From assembly GCA_027946555.1 (NCBI GenBank), contig JAPEVC010000129.1:40822-104821 (forward strand): a DNA stretch of 64,000 bases. The letters run 5' to 3'. Below the pieces are notes generated by a model, which was given only the letters and a program-made list of their open reading frames with translations, was not told the DNA's origin and did no database searches. Shown piece by piece: positions 1 to 10,481 of the stretch. Both the position numbers and the translations under genes were made by a program. The stretch comes from Gnomoniopsis sp. IMI 355080 (Eukaryota; Ascomycota; Sordariomycetes; Diaporthales; Gnomoniaceae). Every line of letters begins with the position of its first letter. Positions within the stretch are counted from its first letter, which is position 1.

Positions 1-1521
1 AGCATCACGCAATCACGGGGAATAAAAACCACCTGTGCTGAAGCAGTAATCAGACCGATGGCGGCATTTTCAGACCCAGTCTCTCCGTGCCCGCTCGTGG
101 GTACTGGCTGGGTGGCAGGTTGCAGAACACTTATAACCTGCCCAAAAGGGACTAGACCGAAATAGCTGGGTACCTTGTCGGCTGGGCTGAATGGTGGTCT
201 CGAGGCCCTCGATACTAGACCAAAGGGGGACGGTCGCCGTCCTTTTCCACCCCCTCTCTGGTGTTTTTTCTGTGAATTTCCTGCCGCTGCGGTCCTTTTG
301 TGGCCTCCGCTATGGGGAAAGCAATTCATCGCGCCGCGGTGTGGAAACTCTTGTTGGTTGCCGCCTTGCCCATCTGGCCCCGTCTCTGCCGCTGTGGGGG
401 AGGTTTTTGGTACCACGTTATGCGTGGGTGTGGGTGGGCGGGCGCGCGCGTGTTTGTGTCGTTGATAGACACTGGTGATCGACATGTAGCCAAGTTTAAT
501 GATCCTGGAAACTGACCGCTTACCTGGTCCTGGTTTGCAGATCAACTGTTCATCTCGGTCTTAGATAAAAAAAAAATATAGTGTTCTATCCTCGTCAGAT
601 GCAACCGTGGATCACGAGTGGTTCGAAATGTTTAATGAAGTTTTATGAGTGCATTTACCACCACAAGCCCGATCAGGCAGTAGATGGCCAGGCCCTTCCA
701 GCGCGGCACGTCCACAGGGACGACTAGACTTGAAGGAGGCTGTTGTGCGACAGGGGTTGCAGCGAACAGCATCAACGGCGACCGGGGGTAACAGGTCCTT
801 TCTGTGGAGCGCTAGAGATCCGCAACGGCAAGAAGCAGCAGGCAGGGACCGGGGGTCGGCTGGGAGGTCCCGCCTTCCTGTCCCAGTGTAAGTGCGGCCT
901 TCCACTCTGCTTCCACTCACCTTCTACTGCGTCCTTCTCTGCATGATCATCCCCCCTCTCCCTTTCTCATTCATCTCATCTTGGTATTTGTCCAGCAATC
1001 TCTTCTTCTCTTTTCTCTCTTGTCGTCCAGATTCCACGGTTGTAAATATCGACTTGGACTAGGCTGCATTCATACGACTTGTGCTACTGCGTCTCTCATC
1101 GACCCCTCGCTTATCGGCCTGGAATATCAGTTACAAGTGACAGGCAGTCCATTATCTCAACTTGGAGACTTACTCGAGCAGACGTCTATCGAGCCCAAAA
1201 CATCCACAGACCACATGTTGTGGAAAGCAATTTGGTTTCGCAAGTGGACATAACATTGGCACAAGTCTTGAATTCCTTCCACGTCTGCAAGATCTACAGA
1301 CGAGAACTTCGGGGAATTGTCCAAACGACCTGTGGTTGGGTTAGAGGGGAGGGAAACTGTTGGGGTGTGGGAAACGCATCTACTTATCTTCGGATGAGGT
1401 GATGCGTTGTAGGTTGGCATCATTTTCTCAGGGAACGAGAGACGCACACGCTTTAGTGTCTCCAAGGATCAACGTGGACAGGTGGTCGATATACTCTCCG
1501 TTTCTACCATCAGTCTGACCA
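1..1521. other. Gene-free left end and leader of the PH-domain gene
   Basis: No reading frame here looks like protein: the open frames are short, change frame often and have low-complexity or Cys/Arg-rich products. The segment from about 905 to 1030 is rich in CT and TTCTC, as fungal promoters and leaders often are just upstream of transcription starts, so the downstream gene may have a leader of several hundred bases. This is inference only. Confidence 0.5.
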
Positions 1522-2832
1522 ATGAACACTGCGATGGACTTCAGCGATAGCGATGAGAGCCCCCGGCTCTCTGGTACCTTCGACCTGTTCAACCAAGAGA
1601 TTGAGTTGCCAGCCATCGACAATCAACCGGCTCGTCGATTGTCCATGGAAGAGGACTATTTCTATGAGCAGGTCATGACTTTCGCGCAGCCACTCCAGCC
1701 ACCTGCTTATCATGCTGCCACACACGGTACATACGAGGGTCCATCGCGGAAGGGCAAGGAGGCCGTTCTGGATGACAATCTCTCATCGGAACAGGAATTG
1801 CTGCCCGCTTACTCCTGTGACGTGCACATGGAGACTGTGTTCCAGATGAAAATGGAGATTGAGGACGCCGTCAAGAGGGCAGAGTACCGCAACTGGCGGA
1901 CTATGTTTGTCGAATTGCAGGGGACCGCGTTGCATATCTACTCGGCAAGAAAGAAGGATTTTGGTTGGGGCAAGAGCAGGATGCATGGTCCGGATGTGAG
2001 ACCGGACAATCCCTCCTGGTTGAGAAAGGGATCGTTGGAGCGCAGCTACAGCCTACAACATGCCGATGTGGGTATAGCGGCTGACTATCACAAGTATGTG
2101 CCATCTTCTTTCATCTTCATGCTTGCACTCTCGAATGTCTCGCATTACTTTCCCATTAGGCCATCGAGCTGACCCATCTATAGACGTCGCTACGTTATTC
2201 GGATAAGAGCAGAGACGGATCAATTCCTCATCTCCTGCGTCGAGCTGCAGACATTCGTCAAATGGCTCGAGTGTCTTTTTGCCGCTATCGATGTGGCCAT
2301 CCCGATCGACGAGCGAGACTTCCCGCGAGACCAGAGTATACCGCGCATACAAAGACTGCGCTGGCTTCGAGGCCACTTGTCTGACCAGGACCAGACAACC
2401 AATGGTGGCGCGGTGTGGGACTCTTTTGGCTCCCCGCCAACCTCACCACTAGAACCCGCAATCAACATGTTTGACGCACAAGCGGATGAAATGTCACCCG
2501 ATCGGATGGACATGTTTCCGGATGGGTCGCCTTTCGACAGCCAAGAGTTCCCGATGCCCCGATTCTCGACTGCATCGACCAAGAATGATGACTTGGACCA
2601 AGGGACAGGCAAATGGCGGCCTCGGCATCTGTGGTCGACGACTCACGACATGGTGTACGCCAAGCTGTGTTATGCCGTTCTGCTATTCAAGAGTCCTCGG
2701 AAGTCAAATTTTGTTATTTTCAAGGGTCAGCGATGGCACATTGACTGGTCGACAGGTCAAATGTCGCGGGTACAGCCACCATCGTACGGCGAGCCTGAGT
2801 TCTGGGGGCCATGGCAGGTCGTACGCATATAA
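1522..2832 (+). CDS. PH (pleckstrin homology) domain protein, 406 aa
   Basis: I join 1522..2093 and 2184..2832. The 90-base intron begins GTATGTG and ends CTATAG, with a CTGAC branch-like motif just upstream. Residues 1-100 are acidic and low in order, with a DSDES stretch near the start. A PH-like fold covers about 103-235: a first strand with the E/K-rich segment METVFQMKMEIE, then RNWRTMFVEL and LHIYSARK, and after the splice KRRYVIRIRAETDQFLISC followed by the closing helix FVKWLECLFAAIDVA. The C-terminal part is specific to filamentous fungi and includes a WRPRHLWS segment and a W-rich end. Such proteins are usually cytosolic or membrane-associated and may bind phosphoinositides; the ligand is not visible here. 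A second in-frame ATG lies at 1534. The domain call is fairly sure, the cellular role unknown. Confidence 0.85.
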
Positions 2833-3593
2833 GCGCGATCTATTGCGCTTCACTTTATGCCATCCAGACATCATGATACGTCGATCCCCCCCCCCCTCCT
2901 CACCTACCCAGCATCCTCCTTACACTAGCTATCGTCTCAACTATCTTCGTCTTCATATTACAGTGGCTAGCATCATCTGGTCATGACAGCGGGAAAATAA
3001 AAGGGGGCTGAATATTTGCATTTGGCCGATCCTAAAGGCGGCCCGGCGTTTACTGGAAAGGATAGCATTGCTCTTTCATGATACACCTTGCATTTTGTCA
3101 AAGCATAGGACGAGAAGACTATTGTTGCAGCAACATGGCGTTCGAAGCTTTTCTTTCAATGCATTTGGCCTGCTGCCATTCATCAGGACCACCAATCTTT
3201 TGTACATAGGGGCTGTCCTGAGATAGGTACATACCATATTAATTTCCGACTCATACACGTCCTTTCCCATATCGGTCAGACTTGAACGCCCCTTAACGCC
3301 TGGTATCTTCGTCGTAGTCATGGTGCTCGTAACAAAGCTCTCTCGTCGGGCTCTTGAATGCTCCCAGCAGGCTCATAGCTACAGCCGTGGCCTCGTCTTC
3401 CAGTCAAAGCCCACTTCCCAACTCGCCGCACTCTGCCTCAAAAGTTTGGCAAGACTACCATTTCGGGGTAATGGCACGAGCCCTTGCAACTGTAAACATA
3501 GACGCCCCCCACACAGTAATCACCGATTCTCCTTGGCCATATCCTTTCAAATCTGCAGGAGACAAATGCGTAGGCGCCCGGGATGCTTTTCTT
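2833..3593. other. Intergenic region between convergent PH-domain and NNF1 genes
   Basis: Contains the 3' ends of two convergent genes and an 11-base poly-C run at 2886-2896. Short open frames exist on the plus strand at 3320-3607 but none continues into a convincing domain. Confidence 0.5.
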
Positions 3594-4529
3594 CTATGTT
3601 TCCATGATCTGTGCCTCCACTTGCCGGCTCTCCTTTGCGAGGTCCTCCGCGGGCACCCCATTCATCAACTCCGCCGCGCCATCCACATCCCGCAGTGCGC
3701 CCTCCAACGCGCTCAATAACCCCTCAATCTCCGCCCTCTGCGCCCCAATCTCCTCCCACAGCCCCACGTTCGATGCCTGTGTGTTTTGCAGGCGCGCATT
3801 CAGCTGGCTCTGCTGACTGGCCAGATGCGGCGCGAGGTGCGCAGCCAGGACTGCCTCGGCTGGGAGCATGTGCGGTGGCGTAGGTCTGTTGTTGTTGTTG
3901 CTGCTGCTGTCCTTGTCCTTTTCTTTTCCCTCCGCCTCCTCGTTAGCCCCCTCACGGCCTTTTCCTTTGCGCAAACCACCGCCTACCGTCTTCGTTGTTG
4001 CGGTTGTTTGCTTCCGCCGCTGCGCCGCGTCGCCGACGAGGCTCTCGAGCTCGTTGAGTTTCGCAATCACCTCGTACCGCTCCAGCGTCCGGCCGAATTC
4101 GTCCTGGCACAGCTGGCCCATGCGGTCGATCAAGCCGCGCTGGATGCTCTGCAGGACATGCGGGGCTTGGGCGGCGATGGTCGGGTAGCAGGCGGCAAAA
4201 TTGTCGAGGGAGATCTTGGAGAGCGTGTGCGTGAGGGCCGAGTCGAAGAGTTTGAGGAGGCGTTGGGCGCGCGCGCCGGGTGTGATGGCGATGTGGCGCG
4301 TTGGAAGGGGCGGGGAGGCGGGTGTGCGCGAGTCGTCTTGAGGAGTGGTGGTGGTGGTCGTGGTGGAATCGCTATTTGTGGGCGGTTCTGCGGCGGAAGA
4401 GAGAGATTGTTGCTGCTGCTGCTGCTGCTGCGAGGACGCCGCTGGGGCATTGACGTCGCCGTCATTGTTTACATTTTCGGCAGGGGGATTGTCTGGTGGT
4501 GGTTGTGAGGAAGACGCCCCGGTGGCCAT
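3594..4529 (-). CDS. NNF1: Kinetochore protein Nnf1 (MIND/Mis12 complex), 311 aa
   Basis: Single exon, read from the ATG at 4529. An open frame continues 29 codons upstream, but the ATGGCC context at 4529 and the start of Ser/Gln/Thr-rich sequence favour this start. The N-terminal 95 residues are low complexity with an eight-Gln run (a CTG/CAG repeat at about 4409-4430) and a seven-Thr run. The conserved part starts at PGARAQRLLKLFDSAL and runs through THTLSKISLDNFAACYPT, the typical fungal Nnf1 core, then IAKLNELESLV and C-terminal helices likely to form coiled coil. Nnf1 is a subunit of the four-protein Mis12/MIND complex linking inner centromere to the Ndc80 complex. The protein is longer than usual (around 200-250 aa) because of the N-terminal extension and a Lys/Glu/Asn-rich insert. 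It is transcribed divergently from the NOSIP-type gene, 365 bases away. Confidence 0.85.
   Translation of the reverse strand: MATGASSSQPPPDNPPAENVNNDGDVNAPAASSQQQQQQQQSLSSAAEPPTNSDSTTTTTTTPQDDSRTPASPPLPTRHIAITPGARAQRLLKLFDSALTHTLSKISLDNFAACYPTIAAQAPHVLQSIQRGLIDRMGQLCQDEFGRTLERYEVIAKLNELESLVGDAAQRRKQTTATTKTVGGGLRKGKGREGANEEAEGKEKDKDSSSNNNNRPTPPHMLPAEAVLAAHLAPHLASQQSQLNARLQNTQASNVGLWEEIGAQRAEIEGLLSALEGALRDVDGAAELMNGVPAEDLAKESRQVEAQIMET
4409..4430 (-). repeat. CAG/CTG trinucleotide repeat coding polyglutamine in Nnf1
   Basis: Tandem TGC units on the plus strand, read as CAG/CAA on the minus strand, give eight consecutive Gln near Nnf1 residue 35-45. Such tracts vary in length between strains. 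Confidence 0.8.
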
Positions 4530-4894
4530 CTTCAAAGTTTTGATAATGCTAGATTCCAATTGAACCGTTAGGCAAACGAACTGTTTCCTGGTACTATGTG
4601 TCCATTTGGCGTACAATTATCTCTAGAGTTGAGCGTATAATGTAGTTTTGGTGATAAGTGAGTTCTCCTCGGCCCTTGAACAAGTAGCGGACGCGGTTTA
4701 ACGCGTCGGGGACAACAGGGGTATAGAACGCTGGCTTAGTAAGCTCATTCTACGACACTGCATCTCACCCTGATTGGGACCCTGACTTTCAACGCTTGAT
4801 ATCTCAGCAGCACAGGTCATTTGTGACGTGTGAAGGCTTCAATTATCCTTTAAACGGACTGCTGCTGTCACAGATCCTACCTTTCCTGCCCAGC
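4530..4894. promoter_or_regulatory. Shared divergent promoter region of NNF1 and the NOSIP-type gene
   Basis: The two start codons face away from each other across 365 bases, so this stretch must hold both promoters. I see no clear TATA box; bidirectional TATA-less promoters are common for housekeeping genes in these fungi. Confidence 0.5.
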
Positions 4895-6035
4895 ATGTCA
4901 CACAGTACGTCCCGCCATCTTCCCTTCCTCCTCTCGAACACTCATGGTCTAACTTACCAGGCAAAAGAAACACCTCTCGCCCCGTCTTCACTGCGCACGA
5001 GCGGTCGCTGGCCAAGTCCGCCTGGAGCGCCTCTTCCGCCCGCTTGAATCGTGACTCTTTTCTTCCCTTTGGCTCATGCTCGCTTTGTCTCGAGTCTGCC
5101 GTTGATCCAGTAGCGTGCGTGCATGGCGATATCTTTTGCCGCGAGTGCGCACTGAACAACATCCTTGCACAGAAGAAGGAGATCAAGCGGCTCGAGAAGG
5201 CGCGTGAGAATGAGGAAAGAGACGCCGCGGAGGACAAGGCCAGGCAGGATGAGGAGGCGCAGGCACGGGCGGTGAAGGAATTCGAGCTGGTTCAGGCAGG
5301 CTTTGATGTGAAGGAGACGGGCGAGAGGCGGACGGGGGAGAAGCGCAAGGCACCTCTTGATGAGGACGAGGCTGGAGAGCAGGAGGACCGCGTAAAAGCG
5401 CGGAAGGCCAACGGAGATGACAAGGTAAGGGTTGTCCTTTCGTGCCTTTTTATCGACCTGGATATACTAATCCGGCTTGACAGAGCGCCAAAAACGCTCT
5501 CCCATCTTTCTGGGTACCATCTGTAACCCCAACATCCAACTCGAAGGACAAGCTGCACGAAGTCAAGAAAAAGACCAAAACAGCCCCGCTTTGTCCGTCA
5601 TCACAGGAGAGGCAACCTCACACATACTCGCTCCACACGCTCGTGACCATCAACTTTGCCGAAGAGGAATCCAAGGATACCAAGTCCAAGGCGAGGATAT
5701 GTCCCAGTTGCAAAAAGGGTCTGTGTAATGCCTCAAAAGCGATGCTCGCCAAGCCATGTGGACATGTGCTCTGCAAAGCGTGCGCAGCCCAGTTCATGAC
5801 GCCGTCTGGAAAGGTGGATCCCCACGCAGATCGTGAGGATGCAGATGGCCCGAGTTCGGTGCGATGTTACACATGCGATGCGGATGTTACCGAGAGGCCT
5901 TCGAAGAAGAGTAGCGAGAAGAAAGACAAGGAGAAGATAAGGCCTGGCATCGTGGAGCTGAAGAGTGAGGGAACGGGATTTTCGGCCGGTGGCACAAATG
6001 AGGTCAAGAGGTCTGGGACAGCGTTTCAGTGTTGA
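4895..6035 (+). CDS. NOSIP: NOSIP-type RING/U-box protein, 341 aa
   Basis: I join 4895..4904, 4961..5424 and 5484..6035. The first coding exon is only ten bases (ATG TCA CAC A); splicing restores the family N-terminus MSHSKRNTSRPVFTAHERSL. The second intron contains a TACTAAT branch site. The N-terminal zinc-binding half-RING has C43, C46, C56, H58, C63 and C66 in RDSFLPFGSCSLCLESAVDP and CVHGDIFCREC. A charged Lys/Glu coiled coil follows at about 75-110. The C-terminal RING carries ICPSCKKGL, the PCGHVLCKAC motif and a final CYTCDADV. NOSIP proteins are E3 ubiquitin ligases found in the nucleus and in spliceosome preparations; the name comes from a human nitric oxide synthase interaction that need not apply in fungi. 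Family assignment is strong; substrates are unknown. Confidence 0.9.
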
Positions 6036-6730
6036 TGGACAGCGACTTTCCACAAAGATGAAAGGACACGCCATATCAATAATCCTGGCCACGATCAGCG
6101 GTATCTCAGTCCAAGGGGATAGTCAATAACGAGTACTTATGAGTAGCTGTTCAAAAAGTCTCAACACTCAAAACGGCTGGTATAAGAGCAGCACCTCGAT
6201 GGTCATCGTTGTCGTAGACACGCTCATCCGCCAGCGCCCTCCTCACAAAGATCCCAGCAGCTGAGTTCTCCAAAGAGCGACCCTTGCCATTCGAAATCGA
6301 AAGAGCGGACGGGGCCGCACCCGAGAGCTTGGTAACCTAGCCAAGCATCATTTCGGGGGACTTTGGCGAGGCCTTTCTACGTAGAGCAATAGCGGCACAA
6401 ATACTTGTGTAGGCACCTTGTTAATCTAGGAATTATTTCGGTATAGCGTGCAACCTTAAGCATCAAAGAACTTCGAATGGCCCCCAAATTCAAACACCAA
6501 GAGCATTGCGTGATGGGGTGGCTTGTTCACGTAATCTGATTGAAAGCTACTTCCAACTATGTTCGTCTGATAAGCAGCATTCCCCCTCAAACTCTAGGCT
6601 GTGCCCTTGATAGCTATAACATATTTTTGTAATTCGTCGTGGAGTACACTGTCGGCCTGCCTATCCTGCATGCCTACGCCTTTGACCAACGTCTCGTGCA
6701 CACCTGGGAAGCGAAAACGAGAAGAGAAAA
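6036..6730. other. Intergenic region upstream of the BTB gene
   Basis: About 700 bases without a supported gene. It should hold the terminator of the NOSIP-type gene and the promoter of the BTB gene; I see no specific site. Confidence 0.5.
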
Positions 6731-6757
6731 CACACACACACACATATATATATATAT
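6731..6757. repeat. (CA)n(TA)n microsatellite directly before a start codon
   Basis: An alternating purine-pyrimidine tract: CA dinucleotides from 6731 followed by TA dinucleotides that run up to the ATG at 6758, leaving no spacer. A second in-frame ATG at 6764 could serve if the first is skipped. Confidence 0.85.
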
Positions 6758-7999
6758 ATGAAAATGCATAAATTGTACGAGGTTGATCCCGACGCAGACA
6801 CTCTGCTCATTGTCCCCCATGCCTCGAAGCAATTCGCTCCCTGGCAGCAAGAGAACAGCCCCCCAGCATCGCCCCCGGCAGATGCCTCTTTCCCCGCCTA
6901 CGCGGGCCTTCTTGGCAGCACTTCGCGACCGCCGAATCTCTACGCAAGCATCGCCTCCAATGGCTCCGAGACGCGGATCAAAGTCTCTTCCCAGCACTTG
7001 CGTCTGGCGTCGAAGCACTTTCGCAACAAGTTTCGGCATTTGGCCAGCCCGCAGCAGCAGCAGCAGACGACGCAGGCCGATGATGGAAGGTTCCATGTGA
7101 CGCTGGGCGGATTCGATCCGGCGGCCGTGATAATTGTAATGGATAGTATCCATGGGCGGGGGCGGAAGGTACCGAAGACGGTCAGTTTAGAGATGTTGGC
7201 GAAGGTGGCTGTGTTTGTGGATGCCTTTCGGTGCTTTGATGCTGTCGAGGCGTATGCGGAGCGGTGGTTTGAGAAGTTGGGTGAGGATTTGCCGAGTGAA
7301 TATGATCGCGATATGGTGCTGTGGATATACGCCTCTTATGTCTTTCGTCAGAGCGAGGTGTTCAAGAGAGCAACGAGGACAGCGGTCTTGGAAAGTGACG
7401 GACTCATTCGGACTTTGGGTCTTCAGGTTCGGGCAGGTGTGATCAGTAAGCATGACTCCGCCGAATGATATCCTCTAGACCGTGAGGAACTAACATTCAC
7501 CAAAGAGGAAATCGATATCCAGAGACAGAAACTAGTGCGCAAAGCGTTGGAGGTTGTCCACAACATTATCGATATGCTGCAGGAGGACAAATTGCCGTGC
7601 TCACAAGGCTGCGACACCTTCATCCTTGGTGCGCTCATCAAAACTCTTCGCCGAGCGAGTCTGGCGTGGCCACGGCCGTCGGAGCCCTTTCCTGGGGTTA
7701 GCTACGCTCAGATTGTGGAGTGTGTGAATCAAGCACAGGCGCAGGTGGCCGACCAGTTCGTTCCTGGACTGTCGTCTTTGAATGGATCGGGGGCCGCTCA
7801 GAAGATATCAAGGAAGCGCAAATCACCAAACGCGCAGCCAGGTCAGGCACTGACGCCAGAGTCGTCACCAGAGGCTCGGCCAACAGTCGATTCGCACGAC
7901 TGCGGTGCGCGGAGAAAGCTGGCGGATAGCTTGAGTGAGTTGGGAGTGGAGGTTCAAGGTTTGGAATTGGAGAGCAAGCTTGGATATTACCTCTATTAA
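6758..7999 (+). CDS. BTB/POZ domain protein, 393 aa
   Basis: I join 6758..7445 and 7506..7999. The 60-base intron starts GTAAGC, has a CTAAC branch motif and ends CAAAG; it removes an in-frame stop. A start two codons later (6764) is equally possible. The N-terminal part is Pro-rich. The BTB-like region covers about residues 58-175: IASNGSETRIKVSSQHLRLAS, SKHFRNKF, then FHVTLGGFDPAAVIIVMDSIHG, VSLEMLAKVAVFVDAFRCFDAVE and the helix AYAERWFEKLG. A five-Gln run interrupts it. The C-terminal half has the pattern seen in a large Pezizomycotina-specific family: a helix ending in a Cys pair, then FILGALIKTL and a Gly-Val-Ser-Tyr segment. BTB domains mediate protein contacts, often with Cul3 ligases, but no partner can be read here. 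It converges on the TspO gene, whose stop lies 54 bases away. Confidence 0.82.
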
Positions 8000-8053
8000 A
8001 TTCGAATATGATTTTTTTTTTCCCATGCCGCAGTACTCTACCACCCCAGCTTG

Positions 8054-8706
8054 TTACGCAGACTTGGCTGCCTTGCCCGTCAGATCCCACCCATTCAAGT
8101 ACCCAACACCAGCGCAAAGGTAAGTTGCAAATGTCAACCATCCCAGGTACGGCAGCTGGAGGTACGCCGAGACCTCATCGAATTCACTCCAGAGGTTCGT
8201 GAGGTAGACGTTTGTCGCAATCAACGCGGTGATATCCACCAGGGCCGGCACGGGCTTCTTGAGGCCGAAGAAGAGAGGCGTCCAGATGAGATTGAGCACA
8301 AGCTGTGCCGTGTAGACGGTGGCGGCGTGTCTAGTGGTCTCGATCATGGCTGTCGAATTCAGGGGCGAGGTGCCTGTGACCCACGCACGATGGGCTGCGT
8401 ATCCCATCAGCCCGTAGAGAACTGTCCAGGCCGGGCCAAATACCCATGTTGGTGGTGAGAAAGGAGGTTGCCTGAGAGAGAGGTACGTCTCCTTGGTCTT
8501 CTTGCCTTTAAACAAATTGTCAGGGATATTAGCTGCACAGGATTGTGGTTGCGGAAATCTGGTTTGGGGAACCGGGCGCTGAGCGCATGCTTACTGCTGA
8601 TGCCAATGCCCACTCCGCTGCCCAGGACGATGGGGAGAAGGATCGAGGCGGCCGGGCTGGCGAAGATCTTGTCCGGAAGGGTCAATGCTGATAAGTAGGT
8701 CGTCAT
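8054..8706 (-). CDS. TspO/MBR (translocator protein) family membrane protein, 187 aa
   Basis: The coding sequence is the complement of 8054..8505 joined with 8595..8706; the 89-base intron begins GTAAGC and ends TTTAAAG. Exon 1 gives a first hydrophobic segment (ASILLPIVLGSGVGIGIS). After the splice comes the family signature YLSLRQPPFSPPTWVFGPAW, then TVLYGLMGYAAHRAW, NLIWTPLFFGLKKP and two further helices, for five transmembrane segments in all, matching the usual 160-190 aa length. TspO proteins sit in the outer mitochondrial or ER membranes of eukaryotes and bind tetrapyrroles and sterols; the physiological role in fungi is unsettled. A TATA-like box lies about 90 bases upstream of the ATG. 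Family identity is clear. Confidence 0.92.
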
Positions 8707-9527
8707 GATGAAGGGGAAGACTCGATGTAGCCTTCTGCCGTGTTCATAATATGGGGTGGTGGTTGTATGGAGAGTCGTTGGAGCTCAAGGACACTTTTTA
8801 TATAGACAACGTTTGAAGGGTGAACCCTGTCATCACATGGTGACGCCATGTTGCCTTGGAATCCTTGCGGGACGTCCCGTTTGGCGACTCCACTTGGGCG
8901 CTTCTAGAAGCATACTCGGAGAAGCGACGTTACCGAGGTGCGAGGCTGGGACTGTCCAGCAACAACATCACGAAGGGAGGTTTACTATGTAAGTAAGTAT
9001 GGAGTCCCTAGTCGCATTGTACACCATGTGCGTAGTCAATCTGCCTCTCGACACCGTGTTTTGGAAAGCCTTTGTCATAAATAATCTTGAACATCCGACC
9101 GGGCCGCGACCCCCCCCCCCCCCACTCCCCACCACTTCCAAGGGCTACGATCCCGGGATACCTGCGAATTGCCATACAATAAACTTACCTGTACGAGATT
9201 GCTGGAGCTTGAAATCGCACCCGACTTGAGATAAGAGAAAAGAGGTTTGAATTACTCAGTAATTCCTGATGCATACGTACTTACGGACCTGTTGTATACC
9301 CCGAGAGCCTCGGCGAGGATCTAGCTTCACTAGGTTAATGCTGTAACCTTGCTGAAATGCGTCCGGACGATACTTTTGATGATCGTCGCGGGAGATATGA
9401 ACCTGGCCTGAGCTCTTATAACATTCGAAACGCCCATGACTCCCGTTTCCCCAAAACATCCACTTGACACGACACACTTTGCCAAGTGCCGACTTCATCG
9501 CGTCAAACCACTACCGGTACTCCCAAC
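8707..9527. other. Divergent intergenic region between TspO and SDR genes
   Basis: Holds both promoters. It includes the TATA-like element described separately and a 14-base poly-C run at 9110-9123. No coding signal seen. Confidence 0.55.
8796..8804 (-). promoter_or_regulatory. TATA-like box of the TspO gene
   Basis: On the minus strand the sequence reads TATATAAAAA about 90 bases before the TspO start codon, a plausible position for a fungal TATA box. Not tested. Confidence 0.45.
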
Positions 9528-10481
9528 ATGTGGCCCTTTGGAAGCAATAGCGGAGTGAACTTCACCGCCAAAGATATACCCTCGTTGAAGGGTAAAGTCT
9601 TCATCGTCACCGGTGGCAATTCCGGGTTAGGGAAGCAATCCGTGCTGGATCTTGCGCAGCATGAGCCCCAAGAGATATGGCTGACGGCCCGGACCGTGGA
9701 GAAAGCGGAGGAAGCCATCAAAGACATCAAGACAAAAGTCCCCAATGCGAACATCAAGCCACTAGCAATGGATCTGAGCTCCTTCGAGTCCATCAAAGCC
9801 GCAGCCCGGACCTTCACCGCAGCCTCCAACCGCTTGGACGTTCTTTTGCTCAATGCCGGATGCATGGCAGCGCCCGCCGCCCTCTCCAAGGACGGCTACG
9901 AGCTACAGTTTGGCACAAATCATGTCGGCCACGCCCTCTTGACCAAGCTCCTGACACCCACGCTCTACAAGACAGCAGCCACGGCCACGGCCGCGACGGC
10001 GGACGTGCGCGTGGTCGTCTTGTCCTCGGCCGCCGTCGCTTTCACGCCCAAGGGCGGGATTCTCTTTGACACGCTCAAGACGACGCAGGAGTCGGTCAGC
10101 ACGTGGGATCGGTACGGCCAGAGCAAACTTGCCAATGCGCTCTACGCGCGGCAACTCGCGCAGCATCATCCGCAGTGGACCGTGACCGCTGTCCACCCGG
10201 GCGTGGTGCAGACCAATTTGCAACACTATGCGGTGGAGAGACACTGGTTGCTGGCCCCGATTATCAATATCGCCACCAAATTTATCACAACAGTCGAAGA
10301 TGGCGCAAAGAATCAGCTCTGGGCGGCTACGGCTCCAAAGAAGGATATCGAGAATGGTGCGCTGTACTATCCTGTGGGCGATCTGACGGGGGGCCGGAGG
10401 GGGATTTACACGACGGATGATGCGTTGGCGAAGAGGTTGTGGGAATGGACAGAACAGGAACTCAAGGATCAGACGATTTGA
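9528..10481 (+). CDS. Short-chain dehydrogenase/reductase, 317 aa
   Basis: Single exon from the ATG at 9528 (MWPFGSNSG); an upstream in-frame GTG is not a likely start. It is a classical Rossmann-fold SDR of the retinol-dehydrogenase/WW-oxidoreductase-like type. Visible motifs are the cofactor loop TGGNSGLG (28-35), DLSSF (82-86) for the adenine site, NAG (109-111), catalytic Ser near 166-167 in VVVLSSAA, and YGQSK with Tyr196 and Lys200. The residue after the second strand (LTARTVEKA) has Arg, which favours NADP(H). A PGVVQTNL segment follows the active site as in the family. The substrate cannot be told; no pathway genes adjoin it. Probably cytosolic or membrane-associated oxidoreductase. 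Confidence 0.9.
   Translation: MWPFGSNSGVNFTAKDIPSLKGKVFIVTGGNSGLGKQSVLDLAQHEPQEIWLTARTVEKAEEAIKDIKTKVPNANIKPLAMDLSSFESIKAAARTFTAASNRLDVLLLNAGCMAAPAALSKDGYELQFGTNHVGHALLTKLLTPTLYKTAATATAATADVRVVVLSSAAVAFTPKGGILFDTLKTTQESVSTWDRYGQSKLANALYARQLAQHHPQWTVTAVHPGVVQTNLQHYAVERHWLLAPIINIATKFITTVEDGAKNQLWAATAPKKDIENGALYYPVGDLTGGRRGIYTTDDALAKRLWEWTEQELKDQTI

Noticed and set aside
175..515. Overlapping short frames rich in Cys, Trp and Gly
   Set aside because: Low-complexity products, no domain, and similar open length in several frames, as expected for GC-rich non-coding DNA.
3320..3719. Plus-strand frames near the NNF1 stop, one with a CX9C-like spacing (DKCVGARDAFLLC)
   Set aside because: The frame with the Cys pair lacks a clear start, has no matching second CX9C pair and runs antisense into NNF1; no intron joins it to the nearby ATG at 3320.
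4529..4616. N-terminal extension of Nnf1 by 29 codons
   Set aside because: The extra residues do not look like the family and lie in the divergent promoter region; the internal ATG at 4529 is a better start.
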